From the NCBI GenBank assembly GCA_036250195.1, contig JAVHZZ010000003.1:15545004-15609003 (forward strand): DNA of 64,000 nt. Reading direction: 5' to 3'. Positions within the stretch are counted from its first letter, which is position 1; every line of letters starts with the position of its first letter. This DNA comes from Mixophyes australis. Lineage: Eukaryota > Chordata > Amphibia > Anura > Limnodynastidae. Below, piece after piece: positions 10,627-22,560 of this stretch. The notes beneath the pieces are model-generated. The model saw nothing but the letters and a program-made list of their open reading frames with translations, ran no database searches and was not told where the DNA came from. Made by a program: the position numbers and the translations under genes.

Positions 10627-12642
10627 TTGGAAACTACAACTGCTGCTGTTGGGAGTGATACATTGACACAGAAGGGAAGCAAGATGACTAAGCATAATTT
10701 TACACAATTGTCTCTAAAGCAGGCATTTGCAAGCAGAAACAAGTATCACAGTCAGCATCCTGTTGAACAGCAGATCACTAAACCCATGACAGCTATGTTA
10801 GCATTGGATGTGCATTCAATTTCTGTCATCATTGCATCAGGTTTTAGGCGATTAGTTGAGGTCATGTGTTCATGCTATCAAACTCAATCTCGATTCCATT
10901 TCTCCCGCGCAGCAATTCCTCAGCTATACCTTGAGGTTAAGCAAAAAGTAATTCAATCCCTAGAAAGTGCCATTGTACTGACTGTCCACTTAACTATGCG
11001 GACAAACGAAAGACTATATGACCGTGACAGCCCATTGGGTAGGGTATCCCCAACAACAGCACTATTACCTTCACCATCATGCTATTCATCCTTTCAGCAT
11101 AGCAGAGCTAGCACTCAATGCCAGGTCATTCACAGGCAAGCTACTCTGTGTATTGCTGGCTTCACAAAGAAAAATACTGGTTCAATCTTTTAGGAAAGCT
11201 CAGGAATGCCATAGCAAAATGGCTCACTTTGCTAGGACTCTCCTCAGGATTCCTCATTGCCTATAATAGAGCCAACATTGTGTGTGCAGTACGACTTGGT
11301 GAATTTCAACACATACCACGCTTTGCACACACAGTAAATTTGGTGGTGCAGAATTTCTTAAAAAAATAGAGGTCAGTGCAGGAGATGATGTTCATGACCC
11401 ATACAATTTCTAGTCATTTTTGACATTCAGCAACCACATGTAGAACATTGCAGCAGCTGCAAAAATATTTTTATCTGCCATGCCACCAAATGAAGCAAGA
11501 GGTAGCAATAAATTGGAAATCTGCACAATATATGCTTCAGCGACTAAAGGAATGGCAATAAGCCATCAAGACCTATACAGCAAAACATGAAATAGGGAAA
11601 GGGGGGACATATTATCTTACGCCAGCATATTCGAGAATTCTTAGTGTTTTATACAAGCTACTGAATCCATTTGAAATGATAACAAATGAAGTGAGTTCTG
11701 ACACTGCCAGCCTGAGTCAAGTCATACCCCTAATCAAGCTATTGGAAAAGCAGCTGGAGAGGCTGAAGGAGGAGATGAAACTTAGCGATTCTGCAAAGTA
11801 TGACGGCCATGTAGGTAAAGTTTTTTATTCACTTTGCCAGGACTCAAGGGTTTGCAACATTTTAAAATTTGATCATTACGTTTTGGCAACCATGCTTGAT
11901 CCTAGGTTTAAGTCATGTGTAATGTCTTTCTTTTCAAATGACACAAATCTTCACAGATGCAAACAGCTCCTTGTGAGCTAGTTGTTAGCTCAAGTTGCAC
12001 ATGACACGTTCCCTGCTTCAACTTCTCCTACATTAGCTACTGCCAAAAAAAACCTTCTCTTTTCTAAGAGTCACATTGATGATAAGTCAACAACACAGCC
12101 GCACACCCATGTGAAAGGTTATGACATCTGGTCTGGCTTAAAAGAAATGCCTACAGGTGTTGACACCTCTACCATGTCAAAGTCGGACTCACATTGTCTT
12201 AGTAAAATGGTAGAGGATTACTTTAATGATAAAGTATAACTTAGCATCTCAGAAAGTCCATTTGAATACTGGGAGAGAAAAAAGACAATTTGGAGCCCAT
12301 TGTACAAACTAACTGTGGTGTACTTAAGCTGCCCACCCTTCAGTGTGTAATCTGAAATAATATTTAGCGCAGCCAGGAATATTGTGAATGATCGCCGGAG
12401 GAGACTACTTGCCAAAAATGAAGAAAAACTGGTGGTCATCAAAATTATCTACAAATTGTATGAGGAACACCATTCCTGCTGCCAATTACAAACAGCATCT
12501 GTAGATTCCAGTGGGGATAAACTAATATTGTGTGATGAGGATGATCATGACATCAGTGATGAGAGTGATGATGTCATTGTCAGCATAAGAGAAGATGACC
12601 ACTGTTAGCCAAATTTCCATTAGTAATTTGTTAAATAATAAA
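10627..12642 (+). pseudogene. hAT transposase (ZBED-like), catalytic and dimerisation regions, several frameshifts
   Basis: 10627-11040 reads LSLKQAFASRNKYHSQ, SVIIASGFRRLVEVMCS, then SRAAIPQLYLEVKQKV, the block before the first catalytic Asp of ZBED/hAT transposases. 11676-11981 carries LDPRFKSCVMSFF, the conserved block of hAT proteins. 12250-12470 gives PFEYWERKK, the decayed FSAARNIVNDRRRRLLAK and NEEKLVVIK, which is the C-terminal hAT dimerisation domain. It ends in a very acidic tail (DEDDHDISDESDD). A polyadenylation signal AATAAA lies at about 12640. At least three frame changes break it. A second copy is at 29980-32204. Both point to one old family. Confidence 0.85.
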
Positions 12643-12870
12643 TAAAATCCCCATCTATTCAGTCCAGTTCATCAACTAACAACCAATATGTCCTCTTTTG
12701 CCCAAAAGTTTCACTTCAATTATTTCTCTTATATTATCTGGCACATGTATTCCATTTAGTGACATGAGCTGTGGTGGCATATCTTCTGCGAGCATAACGA
12801 TTAGGCATAAAATGTGCGCTGGGCGAAGGCACGTCGCATGTTACCTGCTGAGTAATTTGTGCTGGTATCT

Positions 12871-13045
12871 CATCATCACCATCATCATCACCATTTATTT
12901 ATATAGCGCCACTGATTCTGCAGCGCTGTACAGAGAACTCACTCACATCAGTCCCTGCCCAATTGGGGCTTACAGTCTAAATTCCCTAACACACACACAC
13001 ACACACAGACACACACACACATAGACTAGGGTCAATTTGTTAGCA
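12871..13045 (-). mobile_element. SINE, 3' half, GAT-rich tail
   Basis: Same family as 15194-15556: ATTTATTTATATAGCGCCAC next to a (CATCAT)-type tail, then the TGTACAGAGAACTCACTC block, and a CA microsatellite at about 12988-13020. The tRNA-like head is missing. Confidence 0.85.
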
Positions 13046-13770
13046 GCCGAATCTCCAATGTATTTCTGCCACGTTCTCTGATCTGTGCCCTTGCAATAGC
13101 AACATCCGTTTTTTCCGCCCTCGCTGGATGATTGTGCTTATCATGGGGTAGCAGTTCTCAGCTATGGGGCAATTCTTTCAATATGCCATAGGATCTACAT
13201 TTCCCAACATTTCTCTCCGTGCAATTCCATTAACATTTTTCTCCACGCTGTTTCTGTTGAACAAAAATCCATTGACATTGAGTAGAAAAATTCCTTTTTG
13301 AGAAGGAACCAGGTGACAAGATTATTCTGATACTATTATCCAAATATACTTGTTTTCTAGAATTTAAAGTAAAATGATTTATCCAAATCCTGTGTTCGAA
13401 AATGATCAAGATTTGATTGCTCAATAAATTTGAATCAAATAGGAATCAGCGAGAATTCCTCCAATAGCTCAATACAATCAAGATAATTTTAGGATTTTTC
13501 CAGAATTTCACCAAAACGTAATGAACAATGAGCTATCTTGTGCTAAGACGTATGTGCAAAACATTGTCCAATAGCAATTAAAAAAGAATAATAATTTATG
13601 TATGAATAAAACACTTGTAAGCCAATTAAAATACACCATATATTTTTTTTATGTTTATTCTTTGTTAGCCTCACCTTGTTTAGTTAACATATAGAAACTA
13701 ATTACCCTTGTTTTATAATGTGATCTTTATGAAATATTGAAAAATGTGAATTCATATTTTAAGCAGACTA
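13046..13770. other. No gene recognised
   Basis: AT-rich sequence without recognisable coding motif or terminal repeat. Confidence 0.5.
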
Positions 13771-13947
13771 AGGGCTAGATTTACTAAGCTGCGGGTTTGA
13801 AAAAGTGGGGATGTTGCCTACAGCAACCAATCAGATTCTAGCTGTCATTTTGTAGAAAGTGCTAAATAAATGAAAGGTAGAATCTGATTGGTTGCTATAG
13901 GCAACATCCCCACTTTTTTAAACCCGCAGTTTAGTAAATCTAGCCCT
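13771..13947. mobile_element. Palindromic MITE, 177 bp
   Basis: The ends AGGGCTAGATTTACTAA and its reverse complement close a nearly perfect hairpin: the left arm carries GATGTTGCCTACAGCAACC and CAATCAGATTCTA, and the right arm the inverse. A second, end-damaged copy lies at 21479-21634. Very long near-complete arms with no coding capacity define it as a fold-back MITE; the superfamily is not clear because no target duplication longer than 2-3 bp is visible. Confidence 0.85.
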
Positions 13948-14800
13948 AAATGTAGTGAAAAACATAATATTTGGAAATGAGATGTAATTGACTTAAGAAT
14001 AGTTATTTTCAACAGATTTGTAGGGTGACAAAACGCATCATTTATATATGCTCTGTTATAATATTTAGTATGTAATAAACTAAATGTGAGTGTATTTGGA
14101 TACCAGAATATATGTTTAATGTATTTTTATTTAGAGTTTCGTTTTCAGAATCAGGTCAGCAACATTATTTAGCGTGACTGAGAGACATTACATATTTCAA
14201 AATTAGCATTTTTGGTGTTTCAGCAACGTTTAAGAAACAACAAGAAAGATAAAAATGTAGCAATACACATGTAATGGAATTCTTCTGATTAAAACATCTG
14301 TTCTGTTTGTCAGATTATTAGAATTAAGATCATTTTGGTTTAAGTGTGGTTTTGCAGACTAAACGGAGTAACATAATTTAGCGCAACCATCATTAAAGAA
14401 ATGTTATGCGCAGTAGCTGTTTGAAATTAGATATAATATAAAACAAATTATAGGATTTTAATACATTTATTATGATATATATCCTCAGATGAGTCATCTA
14501 TTATATGTTTACCTTTATTACAATAAGCTACGTTTGATTTTGTGTCTTCTTTATGACACTATAGGGTGTCCAGTGATGTAACACAATCTTTAACAAATCT
14601 CAGTCTTGCGACAACGGAGTTTGAAAACCTAAACAATTACTTTATTCCTTCCTTATAAAATAAGGTGATTTAATGTTAATCTTCATAATAAACCTATTGT
14701 ATGTCTGTAAAATTATATTAATCAATGTATTCAAAGTGTATTTTACATATCTGTACATCAGAGCATAAGAAGATCATGTGAACTGTCAATACACTATATA
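13948..14800. other. No gene recognised
   Basis: AT-rich. No open frame of note and no repeat end could be supported. Confidence 0.5.
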
Positions 14801-15193
14801 TCTCTTTTTTTGTATTTCTTTATTAAAGGTTGTATACAAATAGAATACAAAAATATGACAAAGAACATTAGAATGCATACATTTCTCTTATATAATTTTT
14901 AACAATATCCATTTTAACACATATAAATTCATATAGTACAAAATGGAAAACATTTTACATTATCTATAAAATATATTATAAGAGATATATTATAAAATAT
15001 TATTTTCGATGAAAAGACAATGTATTTATATAGGGAGTCCATATTTCAAGGAATCTTCTTGTCATTTTTTCTTTATTAATGGTTGTTTCCAACCAATACA
15101 CTTGAAATAGAAAATATATTCTGCTTATTATCAGATTAATATTAGGAGTATCCATAGATATCCAATTAGATAGTAGAGTATTTTTGATGCAGC

Positions 15194-15556
15194 ACAGTGG
15201 CCTAGTGGTTAGCACTTCTGCCTCACAGCACTGGGGTCATGAGTTCGATTCCCGACCATGGCCTTATCTGTGTGGAGTTTGTATTTTCTCCCTGTGTTTG
15301 CCTGGGTTTCCTCCAGGTGCTCCGGTTTCCTCCCACACTCCAAAAACACACTAGTAGGTTAATTGGCTGCTATCAAAATTGACCCTAGTCTCTGTCTGTC
15401 TGTCTCCCTCTCTGTCTGTCTGTCTGTGTGTGAGTGTGTGTCTATTAGGGAATTTAGACTGTAAGCTCCAATGGGGCAGGGACTGATGTGAATGAGTTCT
15501 CTGTACACCGCTGCGGAATTTGTGGCGCTATATAAATAAATGATGATGATGATGAT
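15194..15556 (+). mobile_element. Full-length tRNA-headed SINE, TSD GATGCAGC
   Basis: The head carries an A-box-like GTGGCCTAGTGGTTAGCAC and a B-box-like GAGTTCGATTCCCGACC, as expected for RNA polymerase III transcription. The body has a GTCTGTCT/GTGT microsatellite (15390-15440). The 3' block GTGGCGCTATATAAATAAAT ends in GATGAT repeats. GATGCAGC lies on both sides (15186-15193 and 15557-15564). It is inserted in the L1 remnant. Its 3' block resembles the LINE tail at 53600-53645. Confidence 0.9.
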
Positions 15557-17208
15557 GATGCAGCTGTTATCATCAATAATAGTTTTTTTTCCTAGTGTTA
15601 AATATTTATTTATATTTTGTTCTTATACATTCCAAAAGACCCAATTGGATGATATTTTAAATTTATTCATCAGCTCTCTTGCAATATATTCCTCAAATTC
15701 TTTCCAGAAAGCTCTAACTTTTTCACAAGACCATAAACAATGTTATATATCTGCATCTGGTTGTTTACATTTATAACAGTTTGTGTTTGGCTTCTAACCA
15801 ATAATAAAGCTTTTTATGGTGTTAAATATGCTCTATGTAATATTTTATAGTTAATTTCTCTAAATGTACTAGCTGCCAGTTGTTCATTTGTCTTTACATG
15901 TGCCTTCATTATTTCCTGTAAACTCAAATGCGGAAATTCTATAAGCCATTTCACCATACCTCCTTTTAAATGTTCTAATTCTATAGTCTCTTTTATATGT
16001 AGGGATATATATGGTAGAGAAGATTTTCGTTGGCTGACACATTAATTCACCATCTAAAATAAATTGTCTATCCTTATCTTTGATTTCTTATAATATCCTT
16101 CTAACATAATTCCCTATCTGAAAAAAACTAAACATTGATATATTTATATATATATTTATATTTGGATAATTCTTAATCAATTAAGATAGATCCTATAATT
16201 TTAAATAATTTAAATCTACAAATTGGTAGAGTAAACTCAACCCTTTATTTTTCCATTCTTTTATATTCCTAGATGGTGGACCATTTTGAAAATCTGGATT
16301 AAATACTAATGGGAAGAAAAGAAAATAATCAGCAGAGAGTTTTAATCGTCTTGAATAAGTCTCCATGCTTTATATACCGAGTATATCAAAGGATTCTCTT
16401 TAATATTTTTCTGTAGATCTATTGGATTGCTATGTATCAAAGTCGGTTTCTGGACTAAACGTTTGTTCTTTATCCCTGCTAGTATACATATTATCCAATC
16501 GATCGCCTAACTGTAATTTGCCGGAAGATTATAGTTTTTTTATATTGGGCAGATTTATCCTTACTTTATATAGGGGTTGTTGCAGTTTCAACAAAGACAT
16601 TCTAGGTTGTTTATTTGACCATATACATTTCCAAAAAGCTTTATTTAAAAATGTTATACCTGTTTTAAGAAGTATTATTTGTAGCATCTGTATGAAATAT
16701 TGTATTTGTAGAAAGTTTATCATCTTAATAAGATAACATCTTCCAAAACAAGATATTAGTAAATTTTTCCACGATGAAAAATTCTATTATTTATTATTTG
16801 TATATTTTCTGCATATAGCAGCAATGGATTTGTAGGAATATTTAAACCTAAGTATTTCAATGTTCCTTTTGACCATTTAAATGGAAAGTCTCCTCTCCAT
16901 CCTCTCCTTGCTTCTGGAAAGGAAGTCAAAGCTTCTGTTTTATTGTTATTTACTAGGAAGCCCATAATATCTTCATATTCTGATAGTTTCTGCTTAATAA
17001 AAGGTATAGCTTTCTTTGGATTGTGTATATATAGTTTATACCAAATTTTATTCCTTTACAATGATGTTATCCAGATGTTTTAATAGTGGATCTAAAGCTA
17101 TATTAAAAAAATTAGGTGATAGAGGGGACCCTTGTCTGGCCTTTATTCAGTAGAAATTTTGTAGTGTTTCTATTATTGATAGTCAAATAAGCTTTCAGTT
17201 GTTAATAT

Positions 17209-17620
17209 GGGGCCTTACTTAAAGTCGAATGCAAATCCGTCTAAGATGTGTAGGAGTGAGAGTGTGCCGCAGCTTGGTAGGTTATTGCGAGTGGCATGCA
17301 ACCCAAGTTGCATCCAACTCGTAATACCCTACCGTGCAGTTTGTGCAGCTAGCTAACTACTTGCGTCACCTAATTCCCGCCGCACATCTTTAGCCCTTTT
17401 TTGATGTGTGCTGCGTCTGCGCCTTACTGCGTCTAGGATTTACTTACAGGGTCACACCTTCACAATTCCGCCCTTTCCCTCCTAATAAGCCGCAAGCTGT
17501 TGCAAGTGTAAAGTTCGTCCAAGATGCAGGCAGATATGGTGCTTGCTACACATGCATGATAGTGGTTTTTTTGGTTGATGCGCCTAAAAACAACTTTGTG
17601 TCTGACTCTAAATGAGGCCC
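17209..17620. mobile_element. MITE, 412 bp, with long inverted terminal repeats
   Basis: The left end GGGGCCTTACTTAAAGTC pairs with the right end, read in reverse complement as GGGCCTCATTTAGAGTC. No coding capacity: the open frame 17406-17615 inside it has no recognisable content. It interrupts the L1 remnant. No clear target duplication could be read. Confidence 0.75.
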
Positions 17621-19179
17621 ACAATGTTCTAAAAATATATAAAAGGTGTAGCCGAAGTGTTGAAACTTAAATATCCTAATCAAGTAAGACCACAAAATGC
17701 AGTTGAAAGCTTTATCTGCATCTGAGCTTGATTTCCACTTATTATTGAGTTAAATAGTTTTGTCAAATATGTAGTAATGTGTCTAGATAGTATTTTATAG
17801 TATTCTGACAATCTGGTCCAGGTGTCTCGCCATTAGGCAAAGACATTATAATCCTTTTAACTTCTATTTCCGTCACTGGAGCTTTTAATATTTCTCTTTC
17901 TATTTCCCTCAATTTTCTTAGTTTTGCTTCTTGTAAAATTTTTATTCCGCTTTATGTATTATCTCTTCTTGATTTATACAGATATTTGTAATATTCTAAG
18001 AATGCCTTGGAAATTTTTTAAGGTTCTAAAATTTTATTTTGAGCATCAGTTCCAATACCTATTATGTGTTTAGGGGACTTATGAGTATTTACTATATTTG
18101 CTAACAGTTTCCCTGGCTTGTTGCCCCATCAATAAAATTTATTCCTTTGCTATTCAATATTGCTTTGTGCTTCTTCCACACACAAAGTATCATATCTAGA
18201 TTTTAATTCTTCTAATATTTTTCCATATTAACTTGGTTGTTTTCTATCTGTAAATCCATATATGCATTAGTTAATTCCTGGTTCACAACAAGTAAACATT
18301 GGCTAATAGCTTTCTTTTTATATGCTACATAAGCTATTATATGACTTCTTAACATTGGTTGAGATGCTTCCCAGAATAATTTAATATATTGTTTAAGTTC
18401 AGCATTATTTTCTACATAGTTTAGGAAATACATTTCCAGTTAATCTTTAAAGATCTCTGACCTAACCAAGTATGAAGAAAATCTCCAGTTACTAGAACTG
18501 GAGCATGATCCAAGATCTATTCCTGATTTTTTGACTTTATACAGTATATTGATTGATCTTAACCAATAGTCTATGAATTTTGATATATTGTGTGGATGGA
18601 AGTAAAATATATATTGTCTATCTACTGGATGTTGATATCTCCTAGGATCAATACGTTGTAATGAATCCATAATTAATTTTAATTAGAGTTGAATATCCTT
18701 ATATCTCTTATACTTGAAATTGATTCTATCCATTGTTGAATTAAGAATAGTATTAAAGTATCCTCCCATAATTACATGTCCTTCTACCCATTCCTGTAGT
18801 AAGATATACAACTGCATAAAGAAAGATTGATTGGGACTGTTATGTGCATAAATATTAACTATAGTGTATTTTTCCCAATTATAATTTTTAGCACCAAAAA
18901 TCTTTCCACTTTATCCCTCTTTATAGCAACTATATTATATTTTATATACCTACTAAATAGTTTTAATACCCCTCTTTGTTTAATTTTATAGGAAGCTTCT
19001 TTATATTTTCCCATCCAATTATCTTTCAAAGTATTAGAATCTTCCTCCTTCCAATGTGATTCTTGTAATAAAATGAATTTTGGTATAAAACGTTTAAGTT
19101 TTTGTTATCTTTTTTCCTTTTCATTGTTGTTTCAACCTTTCTACATTCCAAGATAGCAATTTTATCTCCGTTTTGGCTT

Positions 19180-20680
19180 TAATATATTCTTCTTCTTGTC
19201 CTTTATCAACAAACATTATTTATCGTAGAAAAGCTTTCTTACTATAGCTATTTCTTATTCCATTTTAACTTATCTCATCAATTAAACCACAATAGGAGGA
19301 ATAGTGAAACAAAAGAAATATGTTCTAAAAACTTGCATACAACAAGTAAAAATATATAAAGTATCTGTTACCTTTATCCATAACACCCTCTATGTTAACT
19401 TCTTTTTTATGTGGTAACTTCTTCCACCGTCCATCTTGTATTATATTGTACTACAGTTTTAAACTTTGAAAAAAATAGCTGCATTTGAGTGTTAGGTAAA
19501 TGTTACCTGAAAATACTGACAGAATTTAAATTATATCCGTTAAACAAATATATTTGTGAAGACTTACATTGTTAGATGCTTTGTTCATAAGACAATGTAT
19601 TACAATTATTAACTTTGCTCTTAAATGAGCAACATTCCCTTAATGTCACCTGACAAATTAAAATTGAAAAAAAGATTGATTTCTCTAAGGTACAATATAA
19701 GTTATTTTTAAATACTTTGACATTACATTAATTACAACGAGAAATCAGGCTAGGAGCATTAATTAACATTAATAAAATCAAACATTGGCAGCATAATATA
19801 TAAATACATTTTTTAGAAAATGTAAAATGTTGGACATTAAAACAATATTTTTTATATTTTAAATTGATTAAATACAAAGCAAAACATAAAATATTTCAAC
19901 ACAAAGAAAATGGTTAATTTTATTATTGATACATTAGGATTGTACACACAGATATATTTAGACCAATAGCAGGTTTTTAAATTAATATTTATTAATTTTG
20001 TCTTTCTATTAATTCTGCGATCTTCCTGGTTTATGGATTTTGATATGTGGTAAAAAATGCAAAGTGGAAATATTTATAGCTGTACATGACATAGTTAAAC
20101 GGTGGTGATACAGGAAATTAGTCCGTAAAGAAATAATTTGAGTCCATGAGTATTTTATTCTGTCCATCCAAGATATGCCGTTTGGTATTTTTAAAAGAGT
20201 TCAGGCTCAAAAATATATTTTCTGCATAGCTTAATGGACTGTGTATTTTCCAATGTGGAATTATATTTTTCAAGATCTGTGAACATCAGAAAATTTGTAT
20301 AAGTGTGAGTATAAGTCTCAACAAGAAAAAAAAATATATTTAGCTGGTGGAGGAACTGTGTTTTATAAGGACAAAAATTTACTTTCTCAATGTTTCTCAT
20401 CATTTTCAAGTAGGTTAACTTGCATGGAATAAATAATGTTGTATTCTTGAAAAGGTCATGTGACCCTAATTGGTTAAATTCTCTATGCATTCAAGCCTTT
20501 GGTGTTCCATGATGTGAACTATTCATGGATTAAACAAAAATAAATACAATAGAAGTAAAAAAAAAGTACAATATATATATTTGTTTAAATGTACGTTAAA
20601 AGTATATACAAGGATCATTCCTGTCTTGTCTGGCAATGAGGCTGGACATTCAATTCACAGTCAGCGAGAAAGAGACTTAT
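19180..20680. other. No gene recognised, AT-rich
   Basis: Strongly AT-rich sequence. The frame 20191-20490 on the minus strand has no family motif and reads like chance. Confidence 0.5.
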
Positions 20681-20879
20681 TTGTAGTCTCAGCAGACGGG
20701 GATTGATAGATGCCCTGTCACACTGGGGATGCGATTTACATGGCAACAGACCATGCAGGGGTAGAGAAAAACATTAGAAAAAAGAAACAAAATGATCTGA
20801 CACATTGGACACATCACTTTGGACACTGGAAGAGCAAAGGTTTTTGGAGGAGAGACCAGTGGGGAGAGAGGGAGGCACG

Positions 20880-21420
20880 TACAAGTCTTGACTGTCAATG
20901 AGGCTAGACATTTGATCCATTCAATCTTGGTGTACTGTCTCTTCTGTTGATGCTGTGCTCTGTCCAGGTTGTGATGTTGTTGAGAACTTTGAACAAGAGC
21001 TTGCTGTGCTGGCATGGGAGCACTCTTCTGTGGATTTCATTGACTAAACAAGCAATGCTGTAGACATGGCAGTACTGGCAGCTGCTGACTGTTGCATCAC
21101 CAATATTTGATTTAAAGTGAAGGACATTTGCTGCAGTGTGACTTGTACATTGTGAAGTGCTGTAGAATGTTCAATTTGCCGACTTTGGCATAGATTTTCA
21201 AGCAAAATTTCAATGACTCTAACTCCCTGGACTGGCTCCTGTTCCATTATTTGCTCAAGATTGGCTTATTCCTCATGAGTTGCTCTTGGTGACATTTCTG
21301 CATTTTGAGCTTGTGTCCTGACTTGCAGAATCCAGGTCGGCTATTGACAAGTTAAGGGGATCTAAATAAAATAAACAAAACAAAGAATATTTGTTATTAT
21401 TTTTTTTCAAATAAGTTGCA
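20880..21420 (-). pseudogene. Possible transposon-derived protein fragment with helical C-terminus (unrecognised)
   Basis: On the minus strand 21247-21044 reads MEQEPVQGVRVIEILLENLC, then HNVQVTLQQMSFTLNQIL, a probable amphipathic helix or coiled coil. A Ser/Thr/Gln-rich tail follows after one frame change (STTSQPGQSTASTEE). An upstream piece (about 21370-21270, SIADLDSASQDTSSK) may belong to it. The layout resembles the C-terminal part of the Myb/SANT-like accessory proteins of Harbinger transposons, but I see no DNA-binding domain, so that is only a guess. Confidence 0.3.
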
Positions 21421-21478
21421 AGATTAAACAATTCATATACATTACATTTACAATTCATGGACATACCTCCTGAAGTGA

Positions 21479-21634
21479 AGGTTTGAAAGAGGAGAGATGT
21501 TGCCTATAGCAACCAATCAGATTCTAGCTGTCATCAAGTAGAATGTACTAAATAATTGCTAACTAGAATCTGATTGGTTGCTATAGGCAACATCTCCACT
21601 TTTTCAAACCTGCAGTTTAGTAAATATACCCCTA
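21479..21634. mobile_element. Palindromic MITE, second copy, left end damaged
   Basis: It shares both hairpin arms with 13771-13947 (GATGTTGCCTATAGCAACC, CAATCAGATTCTAGCTGTCA and inverse). The right end keeps CAGTTTAGTAAAT; the left end is cut back to GGTTTGAAAGAGG. Confidence 0.85.
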
Positions 21635-21639
21635 GATGT

Positions 21640-22290
21640 CAGTCTATTTATTCATTGCATTGGCTGCTCCTGTGGAGGGACACACCTTCTATGCTCCCTA
21701 GACATCCTGTCTAAATGAATTAGTTAATAAAATAAAATCAAAATGATAGCTGTAAAAAATATCGCTTTTAAAAAAGTAGTTGGGTTACAAGCCTACAAGT
21801 CTATCACGATAAGAAAAATAATTGGGTTTAACTCTCTGAAAAGAATAGATTTTCGAAAAAATCAGCTGTCAGGAACTGGGTCAGGAAAAGCCAACATCAC
21901 GACAACCAACAGGCTCAATCAGTTTGGAGAAATGGCACAAAGGGATTTTATTAGGGCTGATGTGAGTTGCGAAAATTTAACAATATTATGCAAATCCATT
22001 TACACTGATAGGATGGTTTAAATATTTGCATATTTTCTTTAGGGGGTCATAGTGTATGAGCTATTCACAGAATGGGAGATAACAATACTTAACAAATAAA
22101 TCAATATTGGGTGTCATAGAGATTACTGGTAGTCCACATGATAAAACTTTACATTGTTTACAGGCTTTTAGAGTTAAAACAATTTAACAGATGTACTAAA
22201 CTAATCTCTATTCTTTGGATGTCAATTACTTTACAGTGATAAGTAAAAACCTGGTTGTCGGATTTTTAGTGGGATTACATTACAATGTGC
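21640..22290. other. No gene recognised
   Basis: The 92-codon frame at 21743-22021 shows no recognisable family and atypical composition (K/I-rich); I do not call it a gene. Confidence 0.45.
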
Positions 22291-22560
22291 CACCATTTCA
22301 GATGCCGCCATATTGCATGTGTCGACAGTCTGTGTGTCACCAATACAGTTTATTTGACATTATTAACGTGTAGACATTATAATGTGCCACCATTTCAGAT
22401 GTCGGCATTTTTGCATTTGTCGACATTACTGATTAGTCAACGATATTAACGTGTCACCATTTTATATGACGCCATTTTTCTTGTGTTGACAGTGTTACAG
22501 TAACCATTTTTGTGTCAACGTTTTAATTGACAACATTTTTTATCGTTGAAAACATGACTA
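22290..22560. repeat. GTCGACAT-type degenerate tandem repeat
   Basis: Units mixing GTCGACA-like cores with CCACCATTTCAGATG and ACGTGTAGACATTATAATG recur about every 35-60 bp. A related pattern is at about 32470-32590. It looks like a decayed tandem repeat or the inside of an unknown MITE. Confidence 0.5.

Larger units (their letters stand above)
14805..19175 (-). pseudogene. Old L1/Tx1-type LINE ORF2 (endonuclease to 3' end), interrupted by a SINE and a MITE
   Basis: On the minus strand, 19175-19140 resembles the endonuclease start (IAILECRKVE, in place of the usual LNV-like start). 18670-18440 holds the IDYWLRSINIL block of the endonuclease C-terminus. 16965-16756 reads NNNKTEALTSFP...GTLKYLGLNIP, the RT thumb region of L1. 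16723-16529 gives KCIWSNKQPRMSL..., and 15960-15790 gives INYKILHRAYLTP, the ORF2 C-terminal region. The 3' end is near 14805, where the plus strand shows a T-rich run (TTTTTTTGTATTTCTTTATT). Many stops and frameshifts show long inactivity. The 5' end is truncated at the endonuclease start. Confidence 0.82.

Noticed and set aside
15230..15262. tRNA gene
   Set aside because: The A- and B-box-like sequences belong to a SINE head; the arms do not give a full cloverleaf, and similar heads occur elsewhere in the window.
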